Assembly (NCBI GenBank): GCA_051453625.1
Contig: JBOZIK010000001.1
Span: 98,954,196 to 98,986,747 of the forward strand
DNA length: 32,552 nucleotides
Direction of reading: 5' to 3'
From: Welwitschia mirabilis
Taxonomy: Eukaryota > Gnetophyta > Gnetopsida > Welwitschiales
In this document: piece after piece, positions 22,271 through 32,552 of the stretch
How the letters are laid out: each line of letters starts with the position of its first letter
Numbering within the stretch: the first letter of the stretch is position 1
Made by a program: the position numbers and the translations under genes
The notes under the pieces: model-generated
Seen by the model: only the letters and a program-made list of their open reading frames with translations
Told to the model about the DNA's origin: nothing
The model's database searches: none

Positions 22271-22740
22271 ATGTGCTTGCATTATGCATTGCTTACTCTA
22301 CTTCATTTTCTTTCTTCTCCTCAGAAGACTCATCTAATTGCTTTTAGTTAACTTGTGTCAGCTACTTCTCTCCATGCTCTTATTACTCTTGATTTGATTA
22401 GTCATTGGATTTCTTCCCATCCTCATCATCGCTAATGAATCAATTTCCAAATCATCTGAGGTGGAATATTCTTAATCATTATTTTCTTTATCATTGGTCC
22501 TCTGATAATTATCTTTTGCTTCTAGGCTAAACTCATTTTGATATTCTAACTTTGACTCTTCCATGTCCTCATCCCTACTAACTTGCATTGGACTACCCAA
22601 CATCTTCTCAAGCTTCTAGGAAGAGGTCTCTTTTTCTTCTCCTACTACTTCTTTGACTTCCACTACACTTACCATCTGTATTTTTATTATGTGTTTGGTA
22701 GTCTTGAACTTTACCCTCTATTACTTCTCCTTTTAATAAT
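22091..22740 (-). pseudogene. Acidic, hydrophilic coding relic of unknown identity
   Basis: Minus-strand frames include EVKEVVGEEKETS, MEESKLEYQNEFSLEAKDNY, STSDDLEIDS, ISDDEDGKKSND and LDESSEEKKENEVE, in different frames, with a final 63-codon open piece at 22282-22091. The composition is that of an unstructured acidic linker. It lies just beyond the expected 3' end of the L1-type LINE on the same strand. It could be the linker of another truncated LINE ORF1, a gag tail or a host gene fragment. I do not recognise it. Confidence 0.35.
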
Positions 22741-23608
22741 TCCTTTATCCTATAGATAAGGCTTAAATAATTAACAAGAACTTTTCCTTTTGAGTTTCTT
22801 GGTAAAAAAATAGTAGCAGATTAAACCTCCTCCCCTTTTGAAGAACTAGTAAAAAATCAAAATATAGGCCTTTGAGCTTTAAATGATTTTCATATTAAAT
22901 ATTAAACTACTTTATAAATTCAGTTGTAAGAGCTCATAGCTATTTCAATTCCACTTTGCAGATATATCCATTTACATTTCTAGGTGTCTTATGTCTACAC
23001 AATTAGTCTACATCTATGTGCCTATTAAAGGATGATAGTATTAAATCCCCTTCCTCTCTTAAACATGTAGCTTATGCTATCAGTCATGGAGTGACTAGAA
23101 TCTAATGCCTATCCATGACCAATTTTCCTCTTGTTATTGCCTTCATTAAGTTAAAATGCAAGCTATCTTTTAGCTCAAGTAATGGATCCCAATCTAAATG
23201 TCATATGTATTGTCATAACTTCACATTGTTTTAGTACTTTTTACTATTCATCAGCTCATAGCAAGGGTGATTCTTAATCCTTTTCAGCATCCAAGATGTT
23301 TGAATCTTTTACTTGATTATTATGGCAATTTCTAGTACATTCAACACATGTGATGAGAAAACATAGATATTCTATGCTTGTCAAATAAACCACAACATAA
23401 GTTTGTAATAGTTATGAGTCAAAAGGAGAATTTTCACCATGTAAACCTTCTATCCATGAGCCTCGACATTGCAAATGTGAAAGAATAATTCAAAAATAGA
23501 TTCTTTACCATTTCTACCTTTCTATACACAAGGTAGCCCTTAATACATTTGTATCACTATGTCTAAGTCTAGTCACTATTGGTACTTTGCTTTTTAGGAT
23601 CATCCACT

Positions 23609-24132
23609 NNNNNNNNNNNNNNNNNNNNNNNNNNNNNNNNNNNNNNNNNNNNNNNNNNNNNNNNNNNNNNNNNNNNNNNNNNNNNNNNNNNNNNNNNNNN
23701 NNNNNNNNNNNNNNNNNNNNNNNNNNNNNNNNNNNNNNNNNNNNNNNNNNNNNNNNNNNNNNNNNNNNNNNNNNNNNNNNNNNNNNNNNNNNNNNNNNNN
23801 NNNNNNNNNNNNNNNNNNNNNNNNNNNNNNNNNNNNNNNNNNNNNNNNNNNNNNNNNNNNNNNNNNNNNNNNNNNNNNNNNNNNNNNNNNNNNNNNNNNN
23901 NNNNNNNNNNNNNNNNNNNNNNNNNNNNNNNNNNNNNNNNNNNNNNNNNNNNNNNNNNNNNNNNNNNNNNNNNNNNNNNNNNNNNNNNNNNNNNNNNNNN
24001 NNNNNNNNNNNNNNNNNNNNNNNNNNNNNNNNNNNNNNNNNNNNNNNNNNNNNNNNNNNNNNNNNNNNNNNNNNNNNNNNNNNNNNNNNNNNNNNNNNNN
24101 NNNNNNNNNNNNNNNNNNNNNNNNNNNNNNNN
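23609..24132. other. Assembly gap, 524 N
   Basis: N run inside the C-terminal region of the LINE ORF2. Its non-round size suggests an estimated length. Open frames drawn through it are artefacts. Confidence 0.95.
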
Positions 24133-24160
24133 TTTAGTAGAAATACTCTTACCATTAATT

Positions 24161-24200
24161 AGTCTCATATCTTTCTTATTAGTCTCATATCTTTCTTATT
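24161..24200. repeat. Exact 20-bp tandem duplication
   Basis: AGTCTCATATCTTTCTTATT is present twice with no difference, 28 bp from the N gap and immediately left of the hairpin. In such a decayed region an exact duplication is either recent or an assembly product. Confidence 0.9.
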
Positions 24201-24204
24201 AGAA

Positions 24205-24312
24205 AAAAGAAAATATAAGGACTAGGAACTGGGCCAAAGGATTTCCCTTCACAAAGTGCCTTCTAAAAGGGACAATCCCTTGGCCCAGTTCCTAGTCCTT
24301 ATATTTTCTTTT
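24205..24312. repeat. Near-perfect 38-bp inverted repeat with 32-bp loop
   Basis: Arms 24205-24242 and 24275-24312 match at 37 of 38 positions (AAAGG against the complement of CCCTT). The arms include GGACTAGGAACTGGGCCAA and are richer in G+C than the surroundings. The loop (24243-24274) has a further TTCCCTT/AAAGGGA stem. It lies inside the decayed LINE ORF2. It is not an obvious terminator because no gene ends here. Confidence 0.9.
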
Positions 24313-27259
24313 CCGTATATTGTCCCAAGGTAGATCTCCTCCTACATCTAGCTTGATAATTATTTAATCCTTGTTAAGAAAATAATATCTTTAACATCTT
24401 GAATCCACTAGCTCCTATCCTTTACTAGCTTTGCTATCTCTTTATAGGCTACGGCATGAAATATTATCCTACTTCATTCTTCTACCTAAATAAAATTTTT
24501 AATCAATTGGTTTAACATGCTCTTTACGTTTTCTAGCAATACCCCATAGGAAGCACTATATTTTACTATCATAAATATAACAATGTTTGCTATAGTAATT
24601 CTTCCTCTATTCAAAAAGAAGATAATACTTCATGAGTTTCATCTCCTCTCCACTTTTAATAATAAATCTTTCTATGACTAAACATTCTTCCATTTAAATA
24701 GGGGTATTGCTAAATATTGATCATTTTCTTTTTCTTTTTCAATTCCCAAAGTTCTTTCTATCCTCTGTTGGACACTAGTTCATGTGTTAAAGTAATAAAT
24801 CCAACTTTTCTTCTAGCTAATAGTAATCCATGATTTTTTATTAAATTTTTTGAAATCAGTGCTTGATGATTCTAATTTGCTAAATATTTGTCTCTAATGA
24901 AATGATAAAATTATTTGTAAAATAGTTCATCAAAATGTTTAGCCTATGTATAGTTAAACATATTTCCCCTTTTTAACAAATTTAATCTTGCATTATGTCT
25001 AATATTAGTATAAATAAATAGGAATAGAGGGATCTTCTTACCATAAATCCCTACCTAAGATAAAGTAACATGCATATCCTAATTGACATTTAGCATAAGC
25101 TTGACTATCCTTTACATTTAAAGAATTAAACTAAAAAATGTAAGGGAAAAAACTCTGGTTCTCAATACATGCTCTAGAAAATACTAGAACACTATATCAT
25201 AATATTTTTTGATATCTAGTTTTAGAGTGTAAGATCTATTATTCTTCCTTTCAAATGAGTGAAAGATTTTATGATTGAAAATTACTTGGTCTAAGACACC
25301 ACAATCTTTTAAGAAACTTACTTGCTTTCATTTCATAACATTCTTTAAGTGGAGTCTAACTTTACTTACTAATATCTTTAAAAATAACTTATAGATTACA
25401 TTACAAACTCCTATAGATTAATAAGAATTTACTTCTACTACTTTAGCCTTTTTAAAAAATCATTATAATATGAGTATTATTATAGGCATAGGAAATAGAT
25501 CATCTTCTCATCACCTAAGTAAAAGTGTTTGTAATTGATTGTTATATCTATTTTAATATTTTTAGAAAAATTCTACTCTTCATCCATTTGCACCTAGACT
25601 CTTATTAATTTTCATTCCTTTTATAACCTTTTAAACTTCTTCTTACTCCACTTGCCATAGAGTGTACTTTTGTCATCATATCATATTTATTATGTTGAAA
25701 TGACATGCCACTTTTAACTCTGTTCACAACTCCTTAAGACTATCCATAAAGGCCTTAGAAACTGCTTCCTCCTACTAGTTTTTATTCTTCCAATGGACTA
25801 TTTTGATCATGTTTATCTATTTTCTCAAATTAACAATATTGAAGAAGTACTTGATGTGCCTATTCCAATGCTTTATCTAGTTTATATGGGATCTTTTCCA
25901 CTAGTGTAGATCCTTCTTCTTGTCTAGACAATGGAGTTTCCCAAGCTTTCTCCACTTTTCTTTATGCAAATATGCTTTTTCATTTTGATCCCACTAGATT
26001 ATTTGGATTTCCTCCTTTGTCTTTTCATTTTACTATAATTTCTTTCCCTAGGATTTCCTCCATTTCTTAAGCTAGACCTTCACCTTCTGAAGATTTTGAT
26101 GTAGATCCTTAAAAAGGTTAGTTCTATTATTATTTTAATTTCTTTATATAAATTGTTCTATTTTCTCTTCCTAGAGCCATGCATTTTAAACATTAGGTGG
26201 AATTTCCTAACCTTGCTCTTGTCCTAAAGAAGGATGATTAACTTATGGTCTAAAAACCTTATACCTTTTCTTATCAACATCCAAATCTTCTCTCTAAACA
26301 TGTTAACTAATATTAAAGCTCTATTAATTTTTGATGAGATCCTATCTTTTTCTTTTCTCCTATTTAACTAGGTAAATTAGACTTGATGGATTAGGACATC
26401 TATTATCTTTAAGAAGTTTATAAACTCCTCTAAATATTCTACCCCTATGTTCATCCATTTACTCCTCACTTATGTCTTTCATTCATATAATGTCTAATTT
26501 AAGTCCTCCATTATGATACATTTCTGATTTTCGACCTTCTTCTAAAATTGTTCCCAAACTTTATTCTTTGCTGTTACATGTTGTGGCGTATAAATATTGA
26601 CTAAGAATCAATCTTAAACTATTATTATTTAGTACCATTTATTATTTTCAATCCTACTATAATTCATTTCCTTCTTTATCAGCATTAGAAATCATCCACT
26701 TTTCCTTAGTTAAATACCAAGATGATTAGATTTTTTTTTTTTAATTTTTATCTCTTGTATGTAAGCTATTTCAACTTTATACTTACTAATAAATCCTTTG
26801 AGAGTATTTATTATAGAAGCACCTTTCATGCCTCTAATACTACAAATTAGAATATTCATTTATTTTTTATAACTTTTATCCAAAATATTCATTAGAGTCC
26901 TTTGAAATTCATTCATAATCTTCTCATTCATTTTACTTTTTTCTTTTACCTCAATAGAGTGTCTTCCCACATTTTTAATGGTTGCCATTTCTTTTGAGCT
27001 CTCATACTCTTAGTATAAATTAGAATCATCTAAATTATTACCAAAAAGTAAGGGAAAATTATTTCCATACTTCTTACTTACCTCTTTTGGCTATTTTAAC
27101 TATCTAGGTTCCTTGCCCTTTCTAGCCATTCCCTTACTATTACTGTGATTTTCTTGCTATTACTAATGCTCTTTTTTTATCTTGGTTTTCACTTAGTTAA
27201 AACTCCAAATCTGTTTATTCTTTCTTTTCATTATTTGGAAATCCTATTTGTCCTTTTTA

Positions 27260-28300
27260 ATCCTTCACTTACTTAAAAGATGTTTATACCTTTTTATAGT
27301 GTTAAAATTATTTTGTTTGATTTTTATCAAGTCTTCTTGCTTATCATACTTACCACATATTTTCTCTCTATTTGTTGGGAAAAAACTTTTTAAATGCCTT
27401 ATAATAGAGCATAGAGTGCAATATGAAAGTATGTTTTCATACTCCACCTTAATCTTTTTGACTTTAAAACCATGTAAAATTTCAAAATTTCTTAGGCTTC
27501 ATGTTAGTTTGAGATCTATCCATGCATAAAATCTAATGAGCACTAGCCTCAATCCACTGATTATTACTAGATATAATTTAATCACCTTTCTAGAATTCAC
27601 AACTAATTCCTAACTAAATGTCTAATTCCATAATGTCAAACTAAATCAATAGCCTCTGAAATATCTTACTAAAATATTTATTAGGATGTTATTAGGTCAA
27701 AGCTAGTTCTTGTATCCCAAAATCCTACAATCCCTTATCATGACTACATTTAAGTACCCCTTAGACTTGAACCTAAAAAATACTAGACCTTCTATGAGAG
27801 TAATGACTTGAATGGTATCTATTTTAGTACCCTTATCTACTACCCATTTTATAATAATCTATATATTTGGTCTGGATCAGCTAAAATGAAATGCCCTACT
27901 AAGCTCACTCTAAATCGCTTCTCTTCCACTAAGGAGTGCTCAAAAGTAGCTCTAAACTTAAAGGTATTATTTTTTTTTTAAATTACATTATAGATGGATC
28001 CATTTCCTTACCTTATGTTGCTACCTTGGCTAGCCCATTTTTAAGATCCTAGAGAGCACACAAAATTACCTTAGTAGCACTTACACTTCTTTTGTTTTGT
28101 TAAAAGCTAGTCTACATTTACTGTTATCAAGGGTGCCACTGCTACTATTTCCTTGATTATGAATATGTCCCTTCTTGCTTCCACTATTGTCGTAACTTTT
28201 GCCTAGCTCCATCCTAAGAACATAACTCACTACCTTTTCCTCCTTCTCCTCCTATTCCTTCACATAAATTTAGCTTGCTTTAAAAGGGGGAATAACTCTC
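27260..28300 (-). pseudogene. L1-type LINE ORF1 relic (DUF4283-like, CCHC_4 zinc knuckle)
   Basis: The clearest part is a 60-codon open frame from 27447 containing VEYENILSYCTLCSIIRHLK. This is the V-x-Y-E-x-L-P-x-x-C-x-x-C-x-x-x-G-H-S knuckle that follows DUF4283 in plant LINE ORF1. Two Cys and the His are present; the fourth ligand position is Phe and the G before His is Arg, so zinc binding is lost. Upstream (about 27960-27860) KRFRVSLVGHFILADPDQIY fits the start of a DUF4283-like region, and CAWIDL-type residues precede the knuckle. ORF1 binds element RNA in known L1 elements. The upstream start is not readable. Confidence 0.75.
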
Positions 28301-28399
28301 TTACCAAGGGAAAAAACCTAGCTTTGAAACCTATACTCCTAGTCTCTCCCACTTAATCCCAACCCTCAACTTAGAATCATATTATCATAGATGGGTATT

Positions 28400-28690
28400 G
28401 CACTTTTTTCTCAAGCTTGCTTCCTTGAATATTTTCATAATAGAATTGAAGTTTATTTTTGTTTTTAGCTATTATTTATCATTTCTTAATAAATTTTATT
28501 TTCATCATCTTGTAAATTGTTTTAGGCCCTCTAGTTATCTTGTGATTCTAAATACTCCATTTGTATAGCCACAACTCTCATTTAGCATATCACACCTCCT
28601 CTTGAGTGATTTTAATACCTTACTTAAAAAATTATTTTATTATTAAGTCTAATATTTTAGAAAAGATTAGAAATTAACCTTTTTTTAGCT
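28400..28690. other. Spacer between the two LINEs
   Basis: AT-rich sequence between the 5' end of the L1-type LINE and the C-terminal end of the second LINE. No clear poly(A) tail or target-site duplication was identified. Confidence 0.4.
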
Positions 28691-31130
28691 TCGAAAGATG
28701 ACATATTAGTCTCTATTAATCATATGTCATATGGTATTTGAGCTTTAGCATTAAGCTAACTTAGCAAAAATTACTTTTGAAGTTTTTCTTTTTTTTTCTA
28801 TAAATATTTGGTAAAGCTTGAGATTCATAATATGTATCCATACAAAATGATTGGTTGCATGATCTATAAAATAATTTATTTTGTACCTTCCATGACTAAA
28901 TATTTTCTTTCTTAAATTTTCTCTTAATAGCATAAAGAGCCTTTCATCCATTTAAAACTCTTTATGTTAGACATTTATTCTATTTACATTTTTGAGAACA
29001 TTCCAATTCTAGGAATTAATATGAATTAATAATATCAAGTTATTTATTATTTAGCTAGAATCTATAGTTTCTCTCATTTATTTTACAAATAAAGATTTAT
29101 TTTTTAGCAACAATTACCTTCATCCTTAAGTATTTACAAAATTGTTCTAGTACTTTTAACACAGTCTTAAGTCCTGCATCAGAATTTGTAACTAGTGTTA
29201 CATCATCTACAAAAATTAAGAGACAGAGAATCTTTTAGCCTATCTTCATTGTATACCTTTTTTACACCTATTAAATTCATATTTCTAATTCATTCATAAA
29301 AATTACAAACTTTTAGTGATAGAGAATATCCTTGTTTTACTTATATGTTATTATAAAACTCACAATATTCTTGATCATTCATGCTTCTAAATTCATGCAT
29401 TTCTTTGCATATAGTCTTTATATTGATGTCAATAGGCTAACGCTAATATTAAGGTAAACAAGTATACTCCATAATTTATCTTTAATAACTAATTCATAGC
29501 TTTTGTGAAATTAATAAAACAAATGAAAGTTTTTTTTCACTACTCTTTTGCATGCTTCATATAAAACTAGAGACTAATGAGATGATGCATTATTAACTAA
29601 TTTAAATATATTATTGTGCATCCATTTTTCTAGCCTATTCTTCAAGATAGTGCCTAATAATTTAATACATAAATTACTAACCAGGATTAATTTATAGTTA
29701 TTCAAATTTGACTTATCCCATTTCTTAAACAACATAACATCTTTATTAATCATTCATTGCTTATTTAGTTTATTTTTAAGTCCAACATTAAACATTTTCA
29801 TGTTTATTCCCACACTAATAAACTACCCTATTTTAGTAATTTTGTGTATAATCCTTCTGCATCCTTGGCTTTTTCATTCCTTATTTCATCTAAAGTAAGT
29901 TGTATTACATCTGAATTCATATGTTTGGATCTTTAGCTAACTCATGCTAAAAAAAAGGAGATATTATTATCTGATAAGTCTCTACTATGAAATAACTCTA
30001 AACATTATCTGGATCTTATTTTATCATATTTAACAGATAACTTTGACATACTTTTACAAGTAGCCTTTTCTTATTACAAATAAGCCTTTGTATTTTCTAA
30101 TCATATCCTCATTGTTATTAGAGTATTTAATGGCTAACTTTACTCATAAGAATTTTATATCAAACCAAGATTTCTTATCCATATATATTTTGCAAGGTTT
30201 CTTATTCTTTGGTTTTTAATTTTTCATAGCTTTTGTACCTCTTGTTGAAAAACCTTTTTATGTTTTATAATAATTTATCTAAATCTATTCTTACCTTGCA
30301 TATTATAGTAAAGCCTTTTTTTAATTTCAAATTTCAAAGAATGCTGTGGAAACTTTGAAAATTAATCTTTAATGCTAAAATCACTAACACATGAAATATT
30401 TTGAGATATATTGAGAAATAGATCAATAGAAGAACATCATTGTGGCCTAAAATATGTAAAAGTAATGTTATTAGGAAATATTTTCATCCCACTTACAACT
30501 TTAAGGTAAAATCCATTTTTCCATTCTTGAAATTGGTTTCTAATTAAATTTACTTTAACATCTTATGAGAATCTCTCCAAGCCATTATTATTTTATTGGT
30601 AATCTTGCATATTCAATTATTATTGGTTATTTTACCATTGGATAATATCAACTTGCCTTAATACAATTCTTATATTGAAATCATAACATAAGAACACCTC
30701 TCCTTTTATTTTAAATTTTTCTATGTCCTTATCTAAAGATTAAAAGACATATTATTTAGATGTCCTAAGTCTATTATAGTATGTTACTTCTCTTAAAGGA
30801 AAATAGCCAAATGCAAAAAATATAGAAAAGTTATGTTGCATGGTCCTTAACTAAAATAACCATTTATTCTCATCAACATTATTCATATTAACTAAGTTAT
30901 CTAGTCATTTTTCAATAGTATAAGATAAGCCTCTTAAAGGTCTTTCCTTCTTCTCTTTTACTTTTTACTAATATCCTAGAAAAACTAGGTATATTAAAAT
31001 TTTTAGCTTTCTCTTCTCCCCAAGTTTTAAAAAACTTAAAAGTATTAAATATTTTAAAATATTCAATACTATACAAGGCTATAAATTTTATTTTAAATCT
31101 TTCTTTAATATTTATAAATTTACAATGCAA
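28690..31130 (-). mobile_element. Second LINE, different lineage (APE endonuclease and RT relic)
   Basis: Minus strand. The endonuclease part shows KREEGK near 30950, FAFGYFPLREVTYYNRL (about 30820-30770), LDKDIEKFKIKGEVFLCYDF with NIRI (G-D-F-N-A-R type, about 30740-30680), FTYFRPQ with CSSIDLFLNI (the F-T-x-x-x-x-x-G-S-S-x-I-D-Y block, 30463-30421) and SDFSIKD with FPQHSL (S-D-H block). The RT part shows FKKWDKSNLNNYKLILVSNL (K-K-G-D-x-x-x-P-x-N-Y-R-P-I block, about 29735-29670), VKQGYSLS (about 29340), FVDDVTLVTNSDAGLKTVL (29213 down; Y-A-D-D box as FVDD) and CKYLRMKV. The C-terminus has TPY-like QMPYDI-LIETNMSSFEA near 28750-28690. Motif forms differ from the L1 element next door. There are many stops, so it is dead. 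Confidence 0.85.
29202..29213 (-). other. Reverse transcriptase catalytic box FVDD
   Basis: The minus strand TTTGTAGATGAT encodes F-V-D-D, corresponding to the catalytic F/Y-A-D-D motif, with both Asp codons preserved. It is followed by VTLVTNSDAGLKTVL in one open frame. Confidence 0.8.
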
Positions 31131-31139
31131 GGATTCAAT

Positions 31140-31440
31140 GTCCTAATGCTAGATCCTTTTCTTTATAACTACTATATATCTATTATGCAAGTTTCTTTTA
31201 AGTTAAGTCTTCATTTAATCAAGGTCTATTTCCTTTCAGGTGATTTGTATGAATCCATATATATTCTTTGGTACCATTATCTTTAAATTTAATTATGATA
31301 TGTTGAGATCTCTCTTCTTCATTCCTAAACCTATATGAATTACATATGGTTGCTCTACTAAGTTCATCTTCTCTTTAAAAAATTCTAAGATAACATTTAA
31401 GATATTTTATCTCTTACATTTTGAAAGACCAATAAAGGGA
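31140..31440. other. No recognisable feature
   Basis: Sequence between the endonuclease relic and the coiled-coil relic, possibly the LINE 5' region. Nothing could be assigned. Confidence 0.35.
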
Positions 31441-31990
31441 AGATTTTTCCTCTTTTTTCTTTTATGAAGATACTAAAGTTATAAATATAGTTCTCATAGT
31501 ATTTGACTTCTTCATAACTTCCAATTTGTCTTTAATTAATGAAAGCGTCTTTTGTGTCTTTTGTGATTTCTTAATTGTAGCTTCCATTAGGTTTCAATCT
31601 TGATAATAATTATTTCATAGTCCTTCATAGCTTCTAATTTTTCTTCTAATGAAGAAATCTTCTCTTTATTTTATCATAATTCCATACTTGTAGTTTGCAT
31701 TAGGATTTCATGGTTTATAATCACTATCTCTACTTTTCAAAGTAGAATACTAATTTTTTCTTATGTATGACATGATACATTATCCTTTGTTATAATTATT
31801 TTCCAAACTTCATCATTTATTTGATCATGTTAGGTTTTCAATTTCTCTTTCATTCTTCATGCTAGGTTTCTAACATTTCTTGAAATTGCTTATTTGATTT
31901 TAAAATGGCATTAGCTAGTTTGGAATCACAATAATCTTTTTGCTTCTTCTTAAGATTTAAATACCTATAATTTCTTAGAAATAAAGGAAA
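31440..31990 (-). pseudogene. Coiled-coil relic with in-frame repeat modules
   Basis: Minus-strand frames include LKKKQKDYCDSKLANAILKS (about 31965), NKQFQEMLET, KEKISSLEEKLEAMKDYEII (about 31670-31615) and SLIKDKLEVMKKSNT (about 31545-31500). The DNA shows repeated modules: the TTAGG anchor (plus strand) falls at 31587, 31701 and 31830, giving periods of 114 and 129 bp, both divisible by three. Hydrophobic residues at heptad-like spacing suggest a coiled coil. It lies between the second LINE and a minus-strand LTR fragment, so it could be that element's gag or tail, or the LINE's ORF1. It matches no family I can name. Confidence 0.45.
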
Positions 31991-32188
31991 AAATATGCAA
32001 TTTTTACTAGTACACTAAATAAGAGACAAAAAAACATCAAAACCTAAAACTAGATTCACAAGCAAAATGTAAAGTTAATGCAAAAATAAGCAAATACCAA
32101 GACCTAAAACACTACATTTCAAAATAAAATTCTTTCATTAAAATGGACTTTAATGATTTAAAATTCATCCATTTTGTAGGATAGTTAA

Positions 32189-32552
32189 CCCTAGAGGGGG
32201 GTGAATAGGACTTCTAAAAAATTTAAACAATTATTACTTTCAAAAGAAATTATGTGTAAAAAGATATAACAAAATGAAAAAAAAAAAACAAAACCAAAAC
32301 AAATGCACAAGACAAGATTTATAGTGGTTCAAAATACACCCTAGTCCACTCTTGGAAGATAGTTAATGATCAAAACTATTTCGGATCTTTACTGCATCAC
32401 TATGCACTAGGTTTTCAAGGCTAACCTTTAACCTTACAAAGCAGACTTTTCTAGGATAAGCCTCAGCCTCTTCAAATGGACTTTTGCAGGCTAAGTCTCA
32501 ACCTTCAGAAAATGCACAATGGTGAGTGAGAGAATGAAGCCTCTATGCTCTA
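32189..32552 (-). mobile_element. LTR 3' part of a minus-strand element, cut by window end
   Basis: CCTAGAGGGGGGTGAATAGG at 32189-32208 is a motif widely seen near plant LTR ends (reverse complement CCTATTCACCCCCCTCTAGG). To its right, GATTTATAGTGGTTC then AAAATACACCCTAGTCCACT (about 32316-32350) resembles an inverted R/U5 block with the CCACTATAAAT end. The layout matches the minus-strand copia LTR at 4108-4480. The rest of the LTR lies beyond 32552, and no clear PBS was seen to its left. Confidence 0.6.

Larger units (their letters stand above)
23420..26859 (-). pseudogene. L1-type LINE ORF2 relic (endonuclease and reverse transcriptase)
   Basis: The minus strand opens at Met 26859 with MNILICSIRGMKGASIINTL and IAYIQEIK (26759-26744), the W-N-V-R-G-L and Q-E-T-K motifs of APE endonuclease with the WN pair and the T lost. 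VNIYTPQ and IIMEDLN (near 26510; G-D-F-N type) follow. The pre-RT box reads HIKYFFNIVNLRK (about 25860-25820). RT then shows KSLGANG (25603), SIGVCNVIYKLFLKIL (about 25400), LKLDIKKYYD (about 25220, first catalytic Asp kept), LGRDLW-EDPSIPIYLY (R-Q-G-D-P-L-S-P box) and YLAIPLFKW (24720). The F/Y-A-D-D box is not readable. Beyond the gap, RLINGKSIS and WMILKSKVPIVTRLRHSD resemble the C-terminal part. There are many stops and frame changes. Confidence 0.85.
22900..28400 (-). mobile_element. Decayed L1-type LINE retrotransposon
   Basis: Reading the minus strand gives the normal order of a plant L1 element: ORF1 with a DUF4283-like region and CCHC knuckle (about 28300-27260), then ORF2 with endonuclease (from 26859), linker, reverse transcriptase (about 25600-24560) and C-terminal region (to about 23400). 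All parts carry stops and frameshifts, and none can be functional. The 3' end is not defined; no poly(A) tail was identified. The element is interrupted by a 524-N gap and a hairpin near 24.2 kb. It lies immediately downstream of a different LINE on the same strand. Confidence 0.85.

Noticed and set aside
23514-24202. Four open frames of about 190-213 codons on both strands
   Set aside because: They exist only because the 524-N gap has no stop codons. The short real ends belong to the LINE relic or to noise.
24205-24312. Transcription terminator or microRNA precursor
   Set aside because: No gene ends here. The near-perfect arms with a 32-bp loop could fold, but the location in a decayed LINE next to a gap makes rearrangement or artefact more likely. 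Small RNA data would be needed.
27248-27529. 93-codon plus-strand frame rich in Leu and Phe
   Set aside because: It lies antisense to the LINE ORF1 zinc-knuckle frame, and its hydrophobic composition is a shadow of that coding strand.

Overview
The window looks like plant nuclear DNA from a large, repeat-rich genome. It is very AT-rich by eye, CG dinucleotides are scarce (as in old methylated DNA decayed by deamination), and there is no long uninterrupted reading frame. I found no intact host gene, no tRNA or rRNA, no CRISPR array and no bacterial-type operon. Almost everything I can identify is a decayed retrotransposon. Plant affiliation rests on copia and L1-type LINE families, PBS motifs matching the initiator-Met tRNA (TGGTATCAGAGC type), and the CCTAGAGGGGGGTGAATAGG-type motif common near plant LTR ends. 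I cannot name the species or decide between angiosperm and gymnosperm.

Layout: 1-3560 is mostly unrecognised, with a promoter-like LTR fragment near 640-1010. From 3600 to about 4480 lies a minus-strand Ty1/copia fragment: gag relic, PBS, then LTR with U5/R and TATA box. From 5650 to 6740 two short diverged direct repeats flank about 400 bp, with a PBS-like site beside one of them, like a TRIM element. A second minus-strand PBS lies at 6833. A diverged direct repeat at 6965-7190 and 11540-11752 brackets a decayed plus-strand coding relic of unknown identity (about 9140-10780).

12235-16310 holds two copies of a roughly 1.9-kb LTR-like sequence beginning TGTCAC, each with an internal minisatellite of 30-37-bp units. 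They are separated by a TG microsatellite and a gap of exactly 100 N. 17836-18020 is a 54-55-bp tandem repeat in which every unit carries a PBS-like motif. 18386-18965 has another LTR-end motif, a PBS and short repeats. 19271-19744 is a tandem duplication with a period of about 242 bp. 19985-20330 may hold a decayed CACTA transposase fragment.

The right third contains two different LINEs head-to-tail on the minus strand. An L1-type LINE spans roughly 28400-22900 (ORF1 with DUF4283 and CCHC; ORF2 with endonuclease and RT) and is interrupted by a 524-N gap and a near-perfect 38-bp inverted repeat. A second LINE of a different lineage spans about 31130-28690. Upstream of it lies a coiled-coil relic with in-frame repeat modules (31440-31990), and the window ends in a minus-strand LTR fragment (32189-32552).

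I see no functional gene system. The points most worth checking are the PBS-bearing tandem repeat, the LTR minisatellite, the identity of the second LINE, the young-looking hairpin inside an old LINE, and the unidentified relic near 9.1-10.8 kb.
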